64,000 nt of DNA, taken from contig JAPLKS010000021.1 in the NCBI GenBank assembly GCA_026387915.1, positions 1 through 64,000 of the forward strand. The letters run 5' to 3'. Origin of the DNA: Gemmatimonadota bacterium (GTDB taxonomy: Bacteria; Gemmatimonadota; Gemmatimonadetes; Gemmatimonadales; Gemmatimonadaceae). Numbering within the stretch: the first letter of the stretch is position 1; each line of letters opens with the position of its first letter. This document shows positions 40,676-49,592 of this stretch, piece after piece. The notes below the pieces were generated by a model. It worked only from the letters and a program-made list of their open reading frames with translations. It did no database searches and had not been told where the DNA came from. A program made the translations under genes and the position numbers.

Positions 40676-41719
40676 ATGCTCCCCTCGCGCGTTGGTGCTC
40701 TACTCGTGTGCGGTTTCGCCGCCTTCACCTCGCTTGCCTCCGCACAAGCGCGCCCCGAGGCGCTCTGGTACGCCACGGCATCGGAGGAAAGCGTCCAGGC
40801 CTTTATTGCGCACGCGGACAGGATTTCGATTGTGTCGCCGCAGGTGTACTTCGTGGACAGCACGGGCACCATTTGGGGAAGCATCGATCGCCGGTTGGTG
40901 GAGACGGCCCGCGCTAAGGGAGTGAAGATCATTCCCTTGGTGATGAACCCGGGGTTTGATCAGCCCACGATGCACCGGATCCTCACGCACCCGGATGCCC
41001 GCAAACGGACCATTCGCTCAATCACGGCGCTCTGCCGAGATAACCGCTTTGACGGAATCCAGTTCGATTTTGAGAACATCCACATTCAAGATCGCGACGC
41101 CTTTACCGCCTTTTCGCGCGAAATGGCCGACTCGCTCCACGCGGCTAAATGCTCACTCTCCGCGGCGGTGGTGCCACGGTCGTCGGACCTCGCGGGCCAA
41201 ACGCCCTACCACGCGTGGATTTTTGACAACTGGCGCGGCGCATACGATTACAAAGCGCTCGCCGACGCGATGGATTTTTTGTCGTATATGACCTACGCGC
41301 AGCACACCGGTGGCTCTACACCGGGACCCGTCGCAGGCTACACCTGGATGGAGCGCGGCCTCAAGTTCGTACTGGCCCAAGGCGTTCCGCCGCAAAAGAT
41401 CTCACTCGGCGTGGCGGCCTACTCAGATTGGTGGTATCCGACCTTCGACGCCAAAACAGGGCCGCGTACGACGGGGCGTGACGTGTCATATCGCACCGCG
41501 ATGGGAGTACTCGCGCGCAGCGGCATCACGCCAACTTGGGACGAGCGCCAGAAAAACTACTATGCGCTCTGGGACGAAGATGGCGTCAATCAGTTGGTGT
41601 TCGTTGAGGACGCGCGTTCGTTCAACGAAAAAGTCGCGCTCGTAAAGCAGTACGGACTGCGCGGCTATTCCGTGTGGGTGCTCGGCCTTGAAGACCCTGC
41701 GGTATGGGAGCGCCGCTGA
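40676..41719 (+). CDS. Secreted glycoside hydrolase family 18 protein
   Basis: 347 residues with a signal peptide (MLPSRVGALLVCGFAAFTSL, ASAQ). The GH18 signature is D126-G-I-Q-F-D131-F-E133 (DxxDxDxE), with the catalytic acid E133. MDFLSYMTY and YSVWVLGLEDP match other GH18 barrel strands. It is closer to the spore-germination/SleL-like group than to large chitinases, so it may act on peptidoglycan or chitin-type N-acetylglucosamine linkages. The last 16 nt overlap the next gene. Confidence 0.88.
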   Translation: MLPSRVGALLVCGFAAFTSLASAQARPEALWYATASEESVQAFIAHADRISIVSPQVYFVDSTGTIWGSIDRRLVETARAKGVKIIPLVMNPGFDQPTMHRILTHPDARKRTIRSITALCRDNRFDGIQFDFENIHIQDRDAFTAFSREMADSLHAAKCSLSAAVVPRSSDLAGQTPYHAWIFDNWRGAYDYKALADAMDFLSYMTYAQHTGGSTPGPVAGYTWMERGLKFVLAQGVPPQKISLGVAAYSDWWYPTFDAKTGPRTTGRDVSYRTAMGVLARSGITPTWDERQKNYYALWDEDGVNQLVFVEDARSFNEKVALVKQYGLRGYSVWVLGLEDPAVWERR

Positions 41720-42471
41720 ACGCGCAACGGCCATTCGCGGGCGCGCTGGCGCGACTGCTCGTCGTGCTGCTGCTCACCGCGTGCCGCGCGCCGAAGGTGG
41801 AACAGCGCGTGTTGTTTATTGGAAATAGCTACACCAGCGCGAACAATCTCGCCGGCATTGTCGAAGCGATGGCGACTGCGCGACATCATCACATCGTCGT
41901 CCGCGCGCTAGCGCCCGGCGGGCAAACGCTGGCGCAACATGCCGAGTCAGCGGAGACGCGTGCCGCGCTTGCGGCCGATGCGTGGACGGCGGTGGTACTC
42001 CAAGAACAGAGCGTGGTGCCTGCGGTGCGCGCGTCGCGCGAACAGACGATGTATCCTGCCGTGCGCCAGCTCGCGGACGTCGTACGGGCGCGCCATGCGC
42101 GGCTGTTGCTGTTCAATACGTGGGCGCGCCGCGATGGGATGGGCCAGTTTGGTTATCCGGATTTCAGTTCGATGCAGTCGGCCATCGACGCGGCATATGC
42201 AGAGATTGGCGCGGAAACAGAGGCCACCGTTGTACCCGTGGGCGCTGCGTGGACGGCCGCGCGCGCTGCGTTCCCGAATCTGCAACTGTGGATTGCCGAC
42301 GGCAGTCATCCGACGCGCGAAGGGAGTTATCTCGCGGCCTGCCTGTTTTACGTGACGTTGTTCGGCGGTACACCGGTGGGATTGCCACCGATGGAAGGGA
42401 TGGACGCCGCCACCGCCCATCGTCTGCAGTTGGTTGCGATGAGCGTCACCACAGCCGGGAGTCGTCCGTAA
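41704..42471 (+). CDS. SGNH-hydrolase-like lipoprotein
   Basis: 255 residues with a lipobox (LLLTACR). The mature part begins with RVLFIGNSYTSANNL, the GNS block I motif of SGNH/DUF4886-type hydrolases, and ends with DGSHPTREGSYLAACLFY, whose Asp and His complete the triad. It probably deacetylates or de-esterifies a carbohydrate in the periplasm. The start overlaps the GH18 stop by 16 nt, so the two form an operon and may act on the same polymer (inference). Confidence 0.8.
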   Translation: MGAPLNAQRPFAGALARLLVVLLLTACRAPKVEQRVLFIGNSYTSANNLAGIVEAMATARHHHIVVRALAPGGQTLAQHAESAETRAALAADAWTAVVLQEQSVVPAVRASREQTMYPAVRQLADVVRARHARLLLFNTWARRDGMGQFGYPDFSSMQSAIDAAYAEIGAETEATVVPVGAAWTAARAAFPNLQLWIADGSHPTREGSYLAACLFYVTLFGGTPVGLPPMEGMDAATAHRLQLVAMSVTTAGSRP

Positions 42472-42508
42472 CTACCGCGCCTCCACAGCGCGCGGCGGCA
42501 CCGCACTG

Positions 42509-43171
42509 TTATGCGTGCAGCGGCAGAACGTAGCCGAGGATTGCCCAGGCGTGACTCACACTGCCGGCGAGCACAAACAGATGCCATACCGCGTGGCTGT
42601 AACGAACGCGCTCCCACACAAAGAACACGACGCCCACCGTGTAGCACGCGCCGCCAATGAACAGCCAGCGGAGCGCATCGTGGCTCACGTGCGCGAGCAT
42701 CGGCTTGAACGCAACCACCGCGAGCCAACCCATGCCGACGTACACTGCGGTGGAAATCGCCGGCAGACGGTGCGCGCCAAACACGCTTTTGAGTGTCACG
42801 CCAAAAGCCGCGAGCCCCCACACCACACCGAACAGCGACCAGCCCCATGGCCCGCGCAAATCCACGAGCACGAACGGCGTGTAGGTGCCAGCAATCAACA
42901 AATAAATGGCCGCGTGATCGAGCCGTTGAAACACGGCCTTGGTGCGCGGCATTGTGACGTGCGGAAAGGCATGGTACAGCGTGGACGTGGCGTAGAGCAG
43001 CACCAGTGTCGTGGCATACATGCTTGCCGTGACAATGCGCCACACATCATGCGTGTGCGCCGCCACCACAATCAGCGCCGGCGCCGCGACGATCGCGGCC
43101 ACCAAGCCGGCGCCATGCGTGATGCTGTTGGCGATTTCTTCGCCGAATGTCTGTGCCCGTTCCTGTGCCAT
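42509..43171 (-). CDS. Hemolysin III / PAQR-family membrane protein
   Basis: 220 residues and seven predicted membrane helices. The family motifs are present: EEIANSITHGAG at the start, STLYHAF in the second helix region (metal-binding His), RLDHAAIYLLIAGTYTPF, and the C-terminal HAVWHLFVLAGSVSHAWAI with two further His. PAQR proteins have a zinc-hydrolase-like site; bacterial members affect membrane fluidity or are called hemolysin III by old usage. Confidence 0.92.
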   Translation of the reverse strand: MAQERAQTFGEEIANSITHGAGLVAAIVAAPALIVVAAHTHDVWRIVTASMYATTLVLLYATSTLYHAFPHVTMPRTKAVFQRLDHAAIYLLIAGTYTPFVLVDLRGPWGWSLFGVVWGLAAFGVTLKSVFGAHRLPAISTAVYVGMGWLAVVAFKPMLAHVSHDALRWLFIGGACYTVGVVFFVWERVRYSHAVWHLFVLAGSVSHAWAILGYVLPLHA

Positions 43172-43206
43172 GCGCGCGTCCGTTTGTGCGAATATGTACC
43201 GAGCGA

Positions 43207-44109
43207 TCAGGCGTGCTTAATAAATGTACCGTCGCGTAGCTCGCTGACCGCTTGGCGCAGCTCTTCCTTGGTGTTCATCACAATGGGGCCGTACCACGCC
43301 ACGGGCTCTTCGAGTGGCTTCCCAGACACGAGGAGAAAGCGCATCCCCTCGTCACGCGTTTGTACGGTGATTTCGTCGCCACTGTCAAAGAGCACGAGTG
43401 AGCGATTGCCATTTTCATCGGTCACCGTGTCGGTGGCATCACCATCTTCCGTGCGCACGTTCTGCGGCGTGGACGCGGCGCGGAACGAACCCTTGCCGTC
43501 AAAGACATACGCAAAGGCGTGACGGTACGTCTCCACCGGCAACGTCTTGCGCGTGCCCGGCGGAATGTAGACATCGAGGTACCGCGGATCGGCGGCAATG
43601 CCATCGACGGGGCCAGACTTGCCCCAGAAGTCGCCGCAGATCACGCGCACGCGCGTGCCGTCGTCGTCAATCACTTCGGGAATGTGTTGCGACTGCACGT
43701 CCTGATAGCGCGGCGTACTCATTTTGAGCGACGATGGCAGATTGGCCCACAACTGAAAGCCGTGCATGCGACCGGCGGCATCGCCGGTGGGCATTTCTTG
43801 ATGCAGAATGCCGCTGCCGGCCGTCATCCACTGCACGTCACCCGCACCAAGGGCGCCGGTGTTGCCGAGACTATCGGCGTGCGCCACGGTACCGGCGAGC
43901 ACGTAGGTGATAGTCTCGATGCCGCGATGCGGATGCCAGGGAAAACCGGCCAGATAGTCCTGCGGCCGATCGCCACGGAAGTCATCGAACAACAGGAAGG
44001 GATCGAAGTCGTTGGTCTCACCAAAGCCAAAGGCACGCCGCAAGTGTACGCCGGCGCCTTCCATTGTAGGCTGTGCTTGAACGACGCGTTTGACGGGACG
44101 AATAGACAC
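43207..44109 (-). CDS. Pirin-family bicupin protein
   Basis: 300 residues. The N-terminal pirin cupin contains DPFLLFDDFRGD, the metal-binding HPHRGIETITYVLAGTVAHA and MTAGSGILHQEMP, giving the His-x-His, Glu and His ligands. The C-terminal cupin is less conserved. Prokaryotic pirins act as quercetin dioxygenases or redox sensors in different species; the role here is unassigned. Confidence 0.92.
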   Translation of the reverse strand: MSIRPVKRVVQAQPTMEGAGVHLRRAFGFGETNDFDPFLLFDDFRGDRPQDYLAGFPWHPHRGIETITYVLAGTVAHADSLGNTGALGAGDVQWMTAGSGILHQEMPTGDAAGRMHGFQLWANLPSSLKMSTPRYQDVQSQHIPEVIDDDGTRVRVICGDFWGKSGPVDGIAADPRYLDVYIPPGTRKTLPVETYRHAFAYVFDGKGSFRAASTPQNVRTEDGDATDTVTDENGNRSLVLFDSGDEITVQTRDEGMRFLLVSGKPLEEPVAWYGPIVMNTKEELRQAVSELRDGTFIKHA

Positions 44110-44146
44110 GGAGATTCCTCTCGATGCGGGGGCCTATTTAAAGAAA

Positions 44147-44172
44147 GAACGCCCGGCGTGAGCCGGGCGTTC
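44147..44172 (-). terminator. Rho-independent terminator of the helicase gene
   Basis: GAACGCCCGGC pairs perfectly with GCCGGGCGTTC across a 4-nt loop. On the minus strand TTTCTTTAAATA follows. It starts 12 nt after the helicase stop. Confidence 0.85.
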
Positions 44173-44183
44173 CCCAGTTCCGC

Positions 44184-45896
44184 TTATGCGCGATCGCGAC
44201 GGACGAGCAGCTTCTTGCCCTTGATAGTGGCTGCGCCGAGTGCGGCAATCACCGTGTCGGCAATGTCGGACGGCACTTCCACCGTGGAGAACCGATCGGA
44301 GATGGCAATAGCGCCGATGTTCGACGAATCGATGCCGAGCTCACCGGTGATGGCGCCCACGAGATCGCCCGGCCGGATCTTGGCCTTGCGTCCGCCGCCG
44401 ATGAACAGGCGTACGGGTTCCCACGCTGGCTTCGGCACGCCACGCGGACGCTTGGAGCCGTCCGTGGGACGCGGGTTCTTTTCCGTTGAAACGCGCGCGC
44501 CGCGCACGGGGCGCGCAATGGCGCCCACGGACACACGCGAGGCGAGCGGAATTTCTTCCGGCTCATCTTCCCCGCGGCGATTTTCAACAAGCTTGATCGC
44601 CGCCGCCGCAATATCCATCACATCCAACTCAGCGGCGAGTGACTCCACCACCTTGCGATACATATCGAGTCCGCCTGACATCACCGCATCGCGCACCGAG
44701 GCGCGCGTGAGCTCCAGGCGCTTGGCCTTGAGATCGGCGATCGTCGGGACTTCGGAAATCTCAATCTTCTGCTTGGTGGCGCGCTCAATGTTGCGCAGCA
44801 GGCGGTGTTCGCGCGGCTCGGCGAAGGTAATCGCCACGCCTTCTCGTCCGGCGCGCCCCGTGCGACCAATGCGGTGCACATACGCTTCGGCGTCGGCGGG
44901 CACGTCAAAGTTGATGACGTGGCTGACGTGCTTCACGTCGAGGCCGCGCGCGGCCACGTCGGTGGCCACGAGCAGATCCGTTTTTTTGGCGCGGAACTTC
45001 TTCATCACGCGATCGCGCTGATCTTGGCTCAATCCACCGTGCAACGCTTCGGCGCGCTGGCCGTGTGCGCCGAGCGCTTCGGTGAGCGCGTCCACGTCAC
45101 CGCGCGTACGGCAGAAGACGATGGCTGAGGTGGGCTGTTCCACGTCGAGCACGCGACCAAGCGCGGCAATCTTGTGCGGGCGCGGCACGATGTAGGCCAG
45201 CTGACGCACGCGCGCCGCTTCAACTTCGGGCGAGACGCTGCGGTCGATGGTCACGACGATCGGGTCGCGCAGGTGCGCGCGCGCAATGGCCTGAATGCGC
45301 GACGGCAAGGTGGCGCTGAACAGCGCCGTCTGGCGAATCTCCGGCGTGGCCTTGAGAATGGCTTCGAGATCTTCGGCGAAGCCCATGTCGAGCATTTCGT
45401 CGGCTTCGTCGAGTACGGCCATTTTGAGATGGCCGAGGTGGAGCGTTTTGCGGTTGATATGATCGAGCGCGCGTCCCGGTGTGGCGACCACAATATCGAC
45501 GCCACGCTTGAGCGAGCGAATCTGCGATTCCATCGGCGCGCCACCGTAGACCGGCATGACGCTCACGCCCAGGTCGCGTCCGTACTTGTGAATCGCTTCG
45601 GCCACCTGCATGGCCAGTTCACGCGTGGGAACAAGCACGAGTCCCGTGGTGCGTTCGCGCGGGACTGCGTTTGGCGTAATGAGATGGATGAGCGGCAGTG
45701 CGAACGCCGCTGTCTTGCCGGTGCCGGTGGCAGCCTGCCCGAGGACGTCACGGCCAGCAAGCAGCGGAGGAATTGTGGCTTCTTGTACGGCGGTCGGTTC
45801 TTCGTACCCGAGGCCCGTAAGTGTCTTGAGCACGCGCTCATCGAGACCGAGGGCGCTAAATCCAGCGGCCACGGGAACTTCCTTAGACTTTATCAT
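44184..45896 (-). CDS. deaD: DEAD-box RNA helicase with DbpA-type RNA-binding domain
   Basis: 570 residues. The helicase core is complete: Q motif FSALGLDERVLKTLTGLGYE, AATGTGKTAAF (I), PTRELAM (Ia), DEADEMLDMGF (II), FSATLP (III) and HRIGRTGRAGREG (VI). The C-terminal DbpA-like domain (PVRLFIGGGRKAKIRPGDLV) is shared with CsdA/DeaD and CshA helicases that remodel ribosomal and cold-stressed RNA. A GTG eight codons downstream has a better ribosome-binding site (AAGGAA) and may be the true start. Confidence 0.95.
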   Translation of the reverse strand: MIKSKEVPVAAGFSALGLDERVLKTLTGLGYEEPTAVQEATIPPLLAGRDVLGQAATGTGKTAAFALPLIHLITPNAVPRERTTGLVLVPTRELAMQVAEAIHKYGRDLGVSVMPVYGGAPMESQIRSLKRGVDIVVATPGRALDHINRKTLHLGHLKMAVLDEADEMLDMGFAEDLEAILKATPEIRQTALFSATLPSRIQAIARAHLRDPIVVTIDRSVSPEVEAARVRQLAYIVPRPHKIAALGRVLDVEQPTSAIVFCRTRGDVDALTEALGAHGQRAEALHGGLSQDQRDRVMKKFRAKKTDLLVATDVAARGLDVKHVSHVINFDVPADAEAYVHRIGRTGRAGREGVAITFAEPREHRLLRNIERATKQKIEISEVPTIADLKAKRLELTRASVRDAVMSGGLDMYRKVVESLAAELDVMDIAAAAIKLVENRRGEDEPEEIPLASRVSVGAIARPVRGARVSTEKNPRPTDGSKRPRGVPKPAWEPVRLFIGGGRKAKIRPGDLVGAITGELGIDSSNIGAIAISDRFSTVEVPSDIADTVIAALGAATIKGKKLLVRRDRA

Positions 45897-45921
45897 CCTG
45901 AAAACTACACCCGCCGAGGGG

Positions 45922-46326
45922 CTAAACGGTGATTTTGCCTGCTAGCACGTACGCAACGCCGGAGACGGTTGCGGTGAGAATGGTGCCCCAGGCGAGATCG
46001 ACCACGGCCACGCGAGCGGGAAAGTCTTTGAGGAGCGCCAAACTGGTCAGGTCGAACGCGGCGTAGGCCGCGAGGCCAAAGAGCGCGCCGAACCCGAGCG
46101 CTCGGCTCAGCGACTGCCGTTCAATGGCCGGTTGCACGCACAGCACGATGACGGCGGCGATGTAAATGAGGTAAAACGCGATAGCCGCGCCCCATTGGAC
46201 GTCGGGGCGCATCAGGTGGCCCATTTGATTCTTGTAAAACCCGCTGGCCACAAAGCCGAGCCAGGTGAAATCGAGCGCGCAGAAGGTGAGAAAGGCGACG
46301 CCGTAGAGTTTGAGGAAGTTGGTCAT
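45922..46326 (-). CDS. DUF2177-family membrane protein
   Basis: 134 residues, four membrane helices. MTNFLKLYGVAFLTFCALDF TWLG at the start and YAAFDLTSLALLKDFP then VDLAWGTILTATVSGVAYVL are family hallmarks. Function unknown. The start was moved to the ATG at 46326, where the first helix begins. Confidence 0.85.
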   Translation of the reverse strand: MTNFLKLYGVAFLTFCALDFTWLGFVASGFYKNQMGHLMRPDVQWGAAIAFYLIYIAAVIVLCVQPAIERQSLSRALGFGALFGLAAYAAFDLTSLALLKDFPARVAVVDLAWGTILTATVSGVAYVLAGKITV

Positions 46327-46402
46327 GGTGTGATGGTAGGGTGCTCGGGCTCCGTTTGCCAGACCAAACGGTGTCAATCGTTTCGCTCGCCGGTTCGCGA
46401 CG

Positions 46403-46705
46403 TCACTCGACCGAGCGCGCGAGTAGTGCCTGAAAGAGCATGACTGCCGCGAACGCGCCGAACATCGTGATGAGCGATGTGGTGGTTGAGGCGCGCATCA
46501 TTTTCACGACCAGCAGGCCACCGCCGATGATGACAATATTGAGCAGCATCACCAGATACGACGCTTTGTGCGCGAAATTCAGCGTGTAGAACGCGAACAA
46601 GCGGCGCCCGCGCACCACGAGGCGCGGGTCGTCTTTGCACACGTAAATGCGGCCGGCGAGCCAGTGGCGGTCGTCGGCCCAGAGGCGGTCGAGGGATTCG
46701 GACAT
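46403..46705 (-). CDS. Small membrane protein, DUF5808-like N-terminus
   Basis: 100 residues. The N-terminus DDRHWLAGRIYVCKDDPRLV followed by a TLNFA segment resembles the DUF5808 motif (W-x-G-x-x-Y-x-x-x-D-D-P-R then TLNFA). Two membrane helices follow (YLVMLLNIVIIGGGLLVV, LITMFGAFAAVMLFQALLA). Function unknown. Confidence 0.6.
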   Translation of the reverse strand: MSESLDRLWADDRHWLAGRIYVCKDDPRLVVRGRRLFAFYTLNFAHKASYLVMLLNIVIIGGGLLVVKMMRASTTTSLITMFGAFAAVMLFQALLARSVE

Positions 46706-46794
46706 AGTAAAAAGATGTGGGGAGGAGGCACTCCGATGGAAGAGCGCCGAGCGGCGGGTGGTTTCCGCTCGGTGTGATCGATCCCCCGCATGCA

Positions 46795-46829
46795 CGAGCG
46801 GCGCCGCCGAAGATTCGGGGCGCCGCTCG
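46795..46829 (-). terminator. Inverted repeat after the second CocE gene
   Basis: CGAGCGGCGCC pairs perfectly with GGCGCCGCTCG, with a further CCGAA/TTCGG pairing inside. It lies 71 nt beyond the hydrolase stop. There is no U-tract, so termination is only probable. Confidence 0.5.
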
Positions 46830-46899
46830 AGTATTGCCGTTGAGGACGGTCCGCCGTGCTTGAGGATCAGCGCACGATGGACTTCATCTCACCTTCCGA

Positions 46900-48870
46900 T
46901 CACGGGACGATCGGCATCGTCCCCTTGACCACGGTCACCGTGAGTGCCGACGGATACTGCGCCGAGTGGTGCACCACGTTGTGCGCGACCACAGGCTCGG
47001 TTTCGTTCCAGTTCTTGCCGCCGGTGTTCAGGTTGCGGTCGAAGCGCGGGAAGTTGGAGCTCGTCACTTCAATGCGCAGCTTGTGGCCGGGCGCAAAGTA
47101 GTTGCTCGTGTTGAGCGGTTGCAGCGTGACTTTATACACCTTGTCTTTTTCCATCCACACTTCGGGCTTGTCGTAGCCGTCACGATAGCGCATGCGCTGA
47201 ATGGACTCATCCAAGTTGTACGCGCGGCCATCGGGGTACACGTCAATCACCTTGACGGTGAAATCCGTATCCTTGGCGTCGGACGACACATAGAGCGTGG
47301 GAATAATCGGCCCGCTCAACTCCATCCCTTCCTTGAACGCTTCTGTCGTATACACAAGGATGTCCGGCCGCGTTTCCATCTTGCTTTGGTCCATCGATCC
47401 GGCCACCACCGCGTTCCCTTGGCAGCAAACATTGCCACCGTACGACATCACGGGGTTCTTGGGATCGTAGGAGAATTTGTCGGGTTTGTCGGTCTTGGGC
47501 GCGATGGTCGAGAGCACACCGTCGCCCTTCAGCGTATTGGCGTTGCCTTCGCTACCGAGGTGGAAGGTCATCGGGACGGCGTCCTTGGGCGGCCAGACGT
47601 CCGAGGTCTTCCACTGATTGAGCCCCATCACGTAGTAGCGAACCTTCGGCACCGTATCCATCGCGGCCACGGGCTTGTCCTTGAGGAAGCGATCAAAGAA
47701 CTCATACGTGAGTTCCTGATACGCGAGTCGGGCATCGCCCATATCGCGTTCGCCCACCACCGTGTGCTCCGTGGCGCGGGTGTACGAGCAGTGCGCCACG
47801 GGTGCGATAACCGCCCACTGTTGATTGGCGGCTGCGCCCTTGGCGGTTTTGCGGACGTGGTTGAACATCGCGAGGTTCGGTCCCACGGACACGTCGTACC
47901 AGGACATGAACCAGAGGCCCGGAATGTTGATGGCCATGTTCTCGTGCCAGAGTCCGCCCTTACGCCACGCCGGATCATTGGGCGTGCGCTTCATCATTGC
48001 GCCGCCGCTGGCCACGGGCATGGAATCGGCAAAGACGCCGTGCGGGCCGTCGACGGCCTTGATGAGATCAATCGTTGGCAACGTCCAGAACGCTTTCGCC
48101 CAATCCACCGGCGGCAGGTGCTGCGCGAGGTCAAACGACTTGGACACGCGAATGAGATCTTCCTGCGACGTGTTGCGTGGGAACATGGGGCGCACCTGAT
48201 TCTGCTCGCCCATGAGCCAGTCAATGAACAGCATCTGCACGGCACCGCCGCGATACCAGTTGCCCATTTCGTAGTACGGGCCAACCTTGCCGACGCCGGC
48301 GCCAAAGCCCTGCACATTCATCGCGGTGAAGCCCTTGTTCCCAAGCGAGGCCACGGCCGGCTGCCATTCGGCGGTTGAAGAGCAACCGGTAGTGCCCACC
48401 TTGCCGTTGGACCACGGACGCGAGGTGAGATAGTTGAGTTCGTCGTCGCCGTCGGAGATCGGGGCGCCGAGGATGTCGTAGTTCCCCTCGGAGAAGAAGT
48501 GCCCGCGTTCTTGCATGTCCACAAACGCGTAGCCGCGTTTGACGGCGGTGAGCGCGGCGCTCATATCGCGTGGTACGCCGTTGGCGACGTCCCAGTAGTT
48601 GAAGTTGTAGGGCGTGCGCACCCAAATCGCCGGATATTTTTCCGAGGCGTTTTTGGGATAGTAGATGTCGGCGGCAATGCGCACGCCGTCGCGCATCGGG
48701 ATCATCACTTTGCGTTCAACAACAGCGATCGACTTCAGTTCGTTTTCGACAGCCCAGCGTTTGGCTTGCAGGCTGTCGGGCATTCCGCCACCGCGCTGCG
48801 CGGCGGCCGGCTGAACGGAGGCAAGCAGGAGCACGGCGGTCGCCGCGAGCGGACGGAGTATGAGCTTCAT
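46900..48870 (-). CDS. Secreted CocE/NonD-family hydrolase
   Basis: 656 residues with a signal peptide ([25 protein letters not shown]). The alpha/beta hydrolase domain of the S15/CocE family has [20 protein letters not shown], the nucleophile elbow [11 protein letters not shown], and the C-terminal jelly roll ([20 protein letters not shown]). It is the secreted relative of the lipoprotein at 31.2-33.3 kb, but the sequences differ widely. It probably acts on acylated peptides or esters. Confidence 0.88.
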   Translation of the reverse strand: MKLILRPLAATAVLLLASVQPAAAQRGGGMPDSLQAKRWAVENELKSIAVVERKVMIPMRDGVRIAADIYYPKNASEKYPAIWVRTPYNFNYWDVANGVPRDMSAALTAVKRGYAFVDMQERGHFFSEGNYDILGAPISDGDDELNYLTSRPWSNGKVGTTGCSSTAEWQPAVASLGNKGFTAMNVQGFGAGVGKVGPYYEMGNWYRGGAVQMLFIDWLMGEQNQVRPMFPRNTSQEDLIRVSKSFDLAQHLPPVDWAKAFWTLPTIDLIKAVDGPHGVFADSMPVASGGAMMKRTPNDPAWRKGGLWHENMAINIPGLWFMSWYDVSVGPNLAMFNHVRKTAKGAAANQQWAVIAPVAHCSYTRATEHTVVGERDMGDARLAYQELTYEFFDRFLKDKPVAAMDTVPKVRYYVMGLNQWKTSDVWPPKDAVPMTFHLGSEGNANTLKGDGVLSTIAPKTDKPDKFSYDPKNPVMSYGGNVCCQGNAVVAGSMDQSKMETRPDILVYTTEAFKEGMELSGPIIPTLYVSSDAKDTDFTVKVIDVYPDGRAYNLDESIQRMRYRDGYDKPEVWMEKDKVYKVTLQPLNTSNYFAPGHKLRIEVTSSNFPRFDRNLNTGGKNWNETEPVVAHNVVHHSAQYPSALTVTVVKGTMPIVP

Positions 48871-48905
48871 ACGGAAGTATCCTCAGCAGAGGTATTCCTA
48901 AGAGT

Positions 48906-48951
48906 GCGTCCTTGGACGCGGTGCGTCCATACGGTACTATGCAATTAGTAC
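48906..48951. promoter_or_regulatory. Palindromes in the divergent cocE-rsmD promoter
   Basis: GCGTCC-TT-GGACGC at 48906-48919 and GTACT-N8-AGTAC at 48934-48951 lie between the two divergent starts. The segment between them contains GCGTCCATAC, also found in the palindrome core at 8981-8990. Regulatory function is not shown. Confidence 0.35.
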
Positions 48952-49011
48952 GCGGCACGTCGGTTACCCGCTGGGGCACCACAGGCCGTCTTCTCACTTC
49001 CGTACTCGCTC

Positions 49012-49536
49012 GTGCGAATCCTCAAAGGCAAGTTCACGGGTCGCGACCTCACGTCGCCATTGGATTTTCGCGTGCGCCCCACGGCGGAGAATGTGCGCGG
49101 GGCGATGCTCGATCTGCTGGCAGCCGACCTCAAGGACGCGCGGGTGATTGAGCTGTTCGCTGGCACGGGGGCGCTGGCTATTGAGGCTATTTCGCGTGGC
49201 GCGCGGACCGCGGACTTTGTGGAGACGCGCCCGTCGAGTTTACACGCGCTCAAAGCGAACATTGGGCTCTTTCGGCTCAAGGATCAGACGCGCGTCTTCA
49301 AAAAGGACGCGGTTCCCTTTGCCGCCGAGTTGGAGACCGGACGCTACGACATTGCGTTCGCGGATCCGCCGTACGGTTCAAAAATGCTTGACCATGTGAT
49401 TGGCAGCTGGCGGACGCGTAAGTTTTCGCGCGTGCTCGCGGTCGAGCACGAACTCGCGCACGTGATGCCCAAAGTGCCGAAGGCTGCGGAGCGTCGCGTG
49501 ATCGACGATACGGTGATCACGATCTACCGCATCTAG
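49012..49536 (+). CDS. rsmD: 16S rRNA (guanine-966 N2)-methyltransferase
   Basis: 174 residues with the RsmD pattern: MRILKGKFTGRDLTSP, then VRPTAENVRGAMLDLL (rRNA binding), VIELFAGTGALAIEAISRGA (SAM-binding motif I), and the catalytic D118-P-P-Y121. It methylates G966 of 16S rRNA during small-subunit assembly. The start is GTG at 49012; the length is slightly short but complete. The stop falls in an 18-bp repeat. Confidence 0.93.
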   Translation: MRILKGKFTGRDLTSPLDFRVRPTAENVRGAMLDLLAADLKDARVIELFAGTGALAIEAISRGARTADFVETRPSSLHALKANIGLFRLKDQTRVFKKDAVPFAAELETGRYDIAFADPPYGSKMLDHVIGSWRTRKFSRVLAVEHELAHVMPKVPKAAERRVIDDTVITIYRI

Positions 49537-49575
49537 CGCATCGGGCGCATCTAGCGCGACGGGCGCATCTAGCGC
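49529..49575 (+). repeat. 18-bp tandem repeat over the rsmD stop
   Basis: GCATCTAGCGC recurs at 49529, 49547 and 49565, with near-identical 7-bp linkers (ATCGGGC, GACGGGC). The first copy contains the rsmD TAG; the others give further TAGs in the same frame. Confidence 0.85.
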
Positions 49576-49592
49576 GCTGTCTTCCGTCGCCC

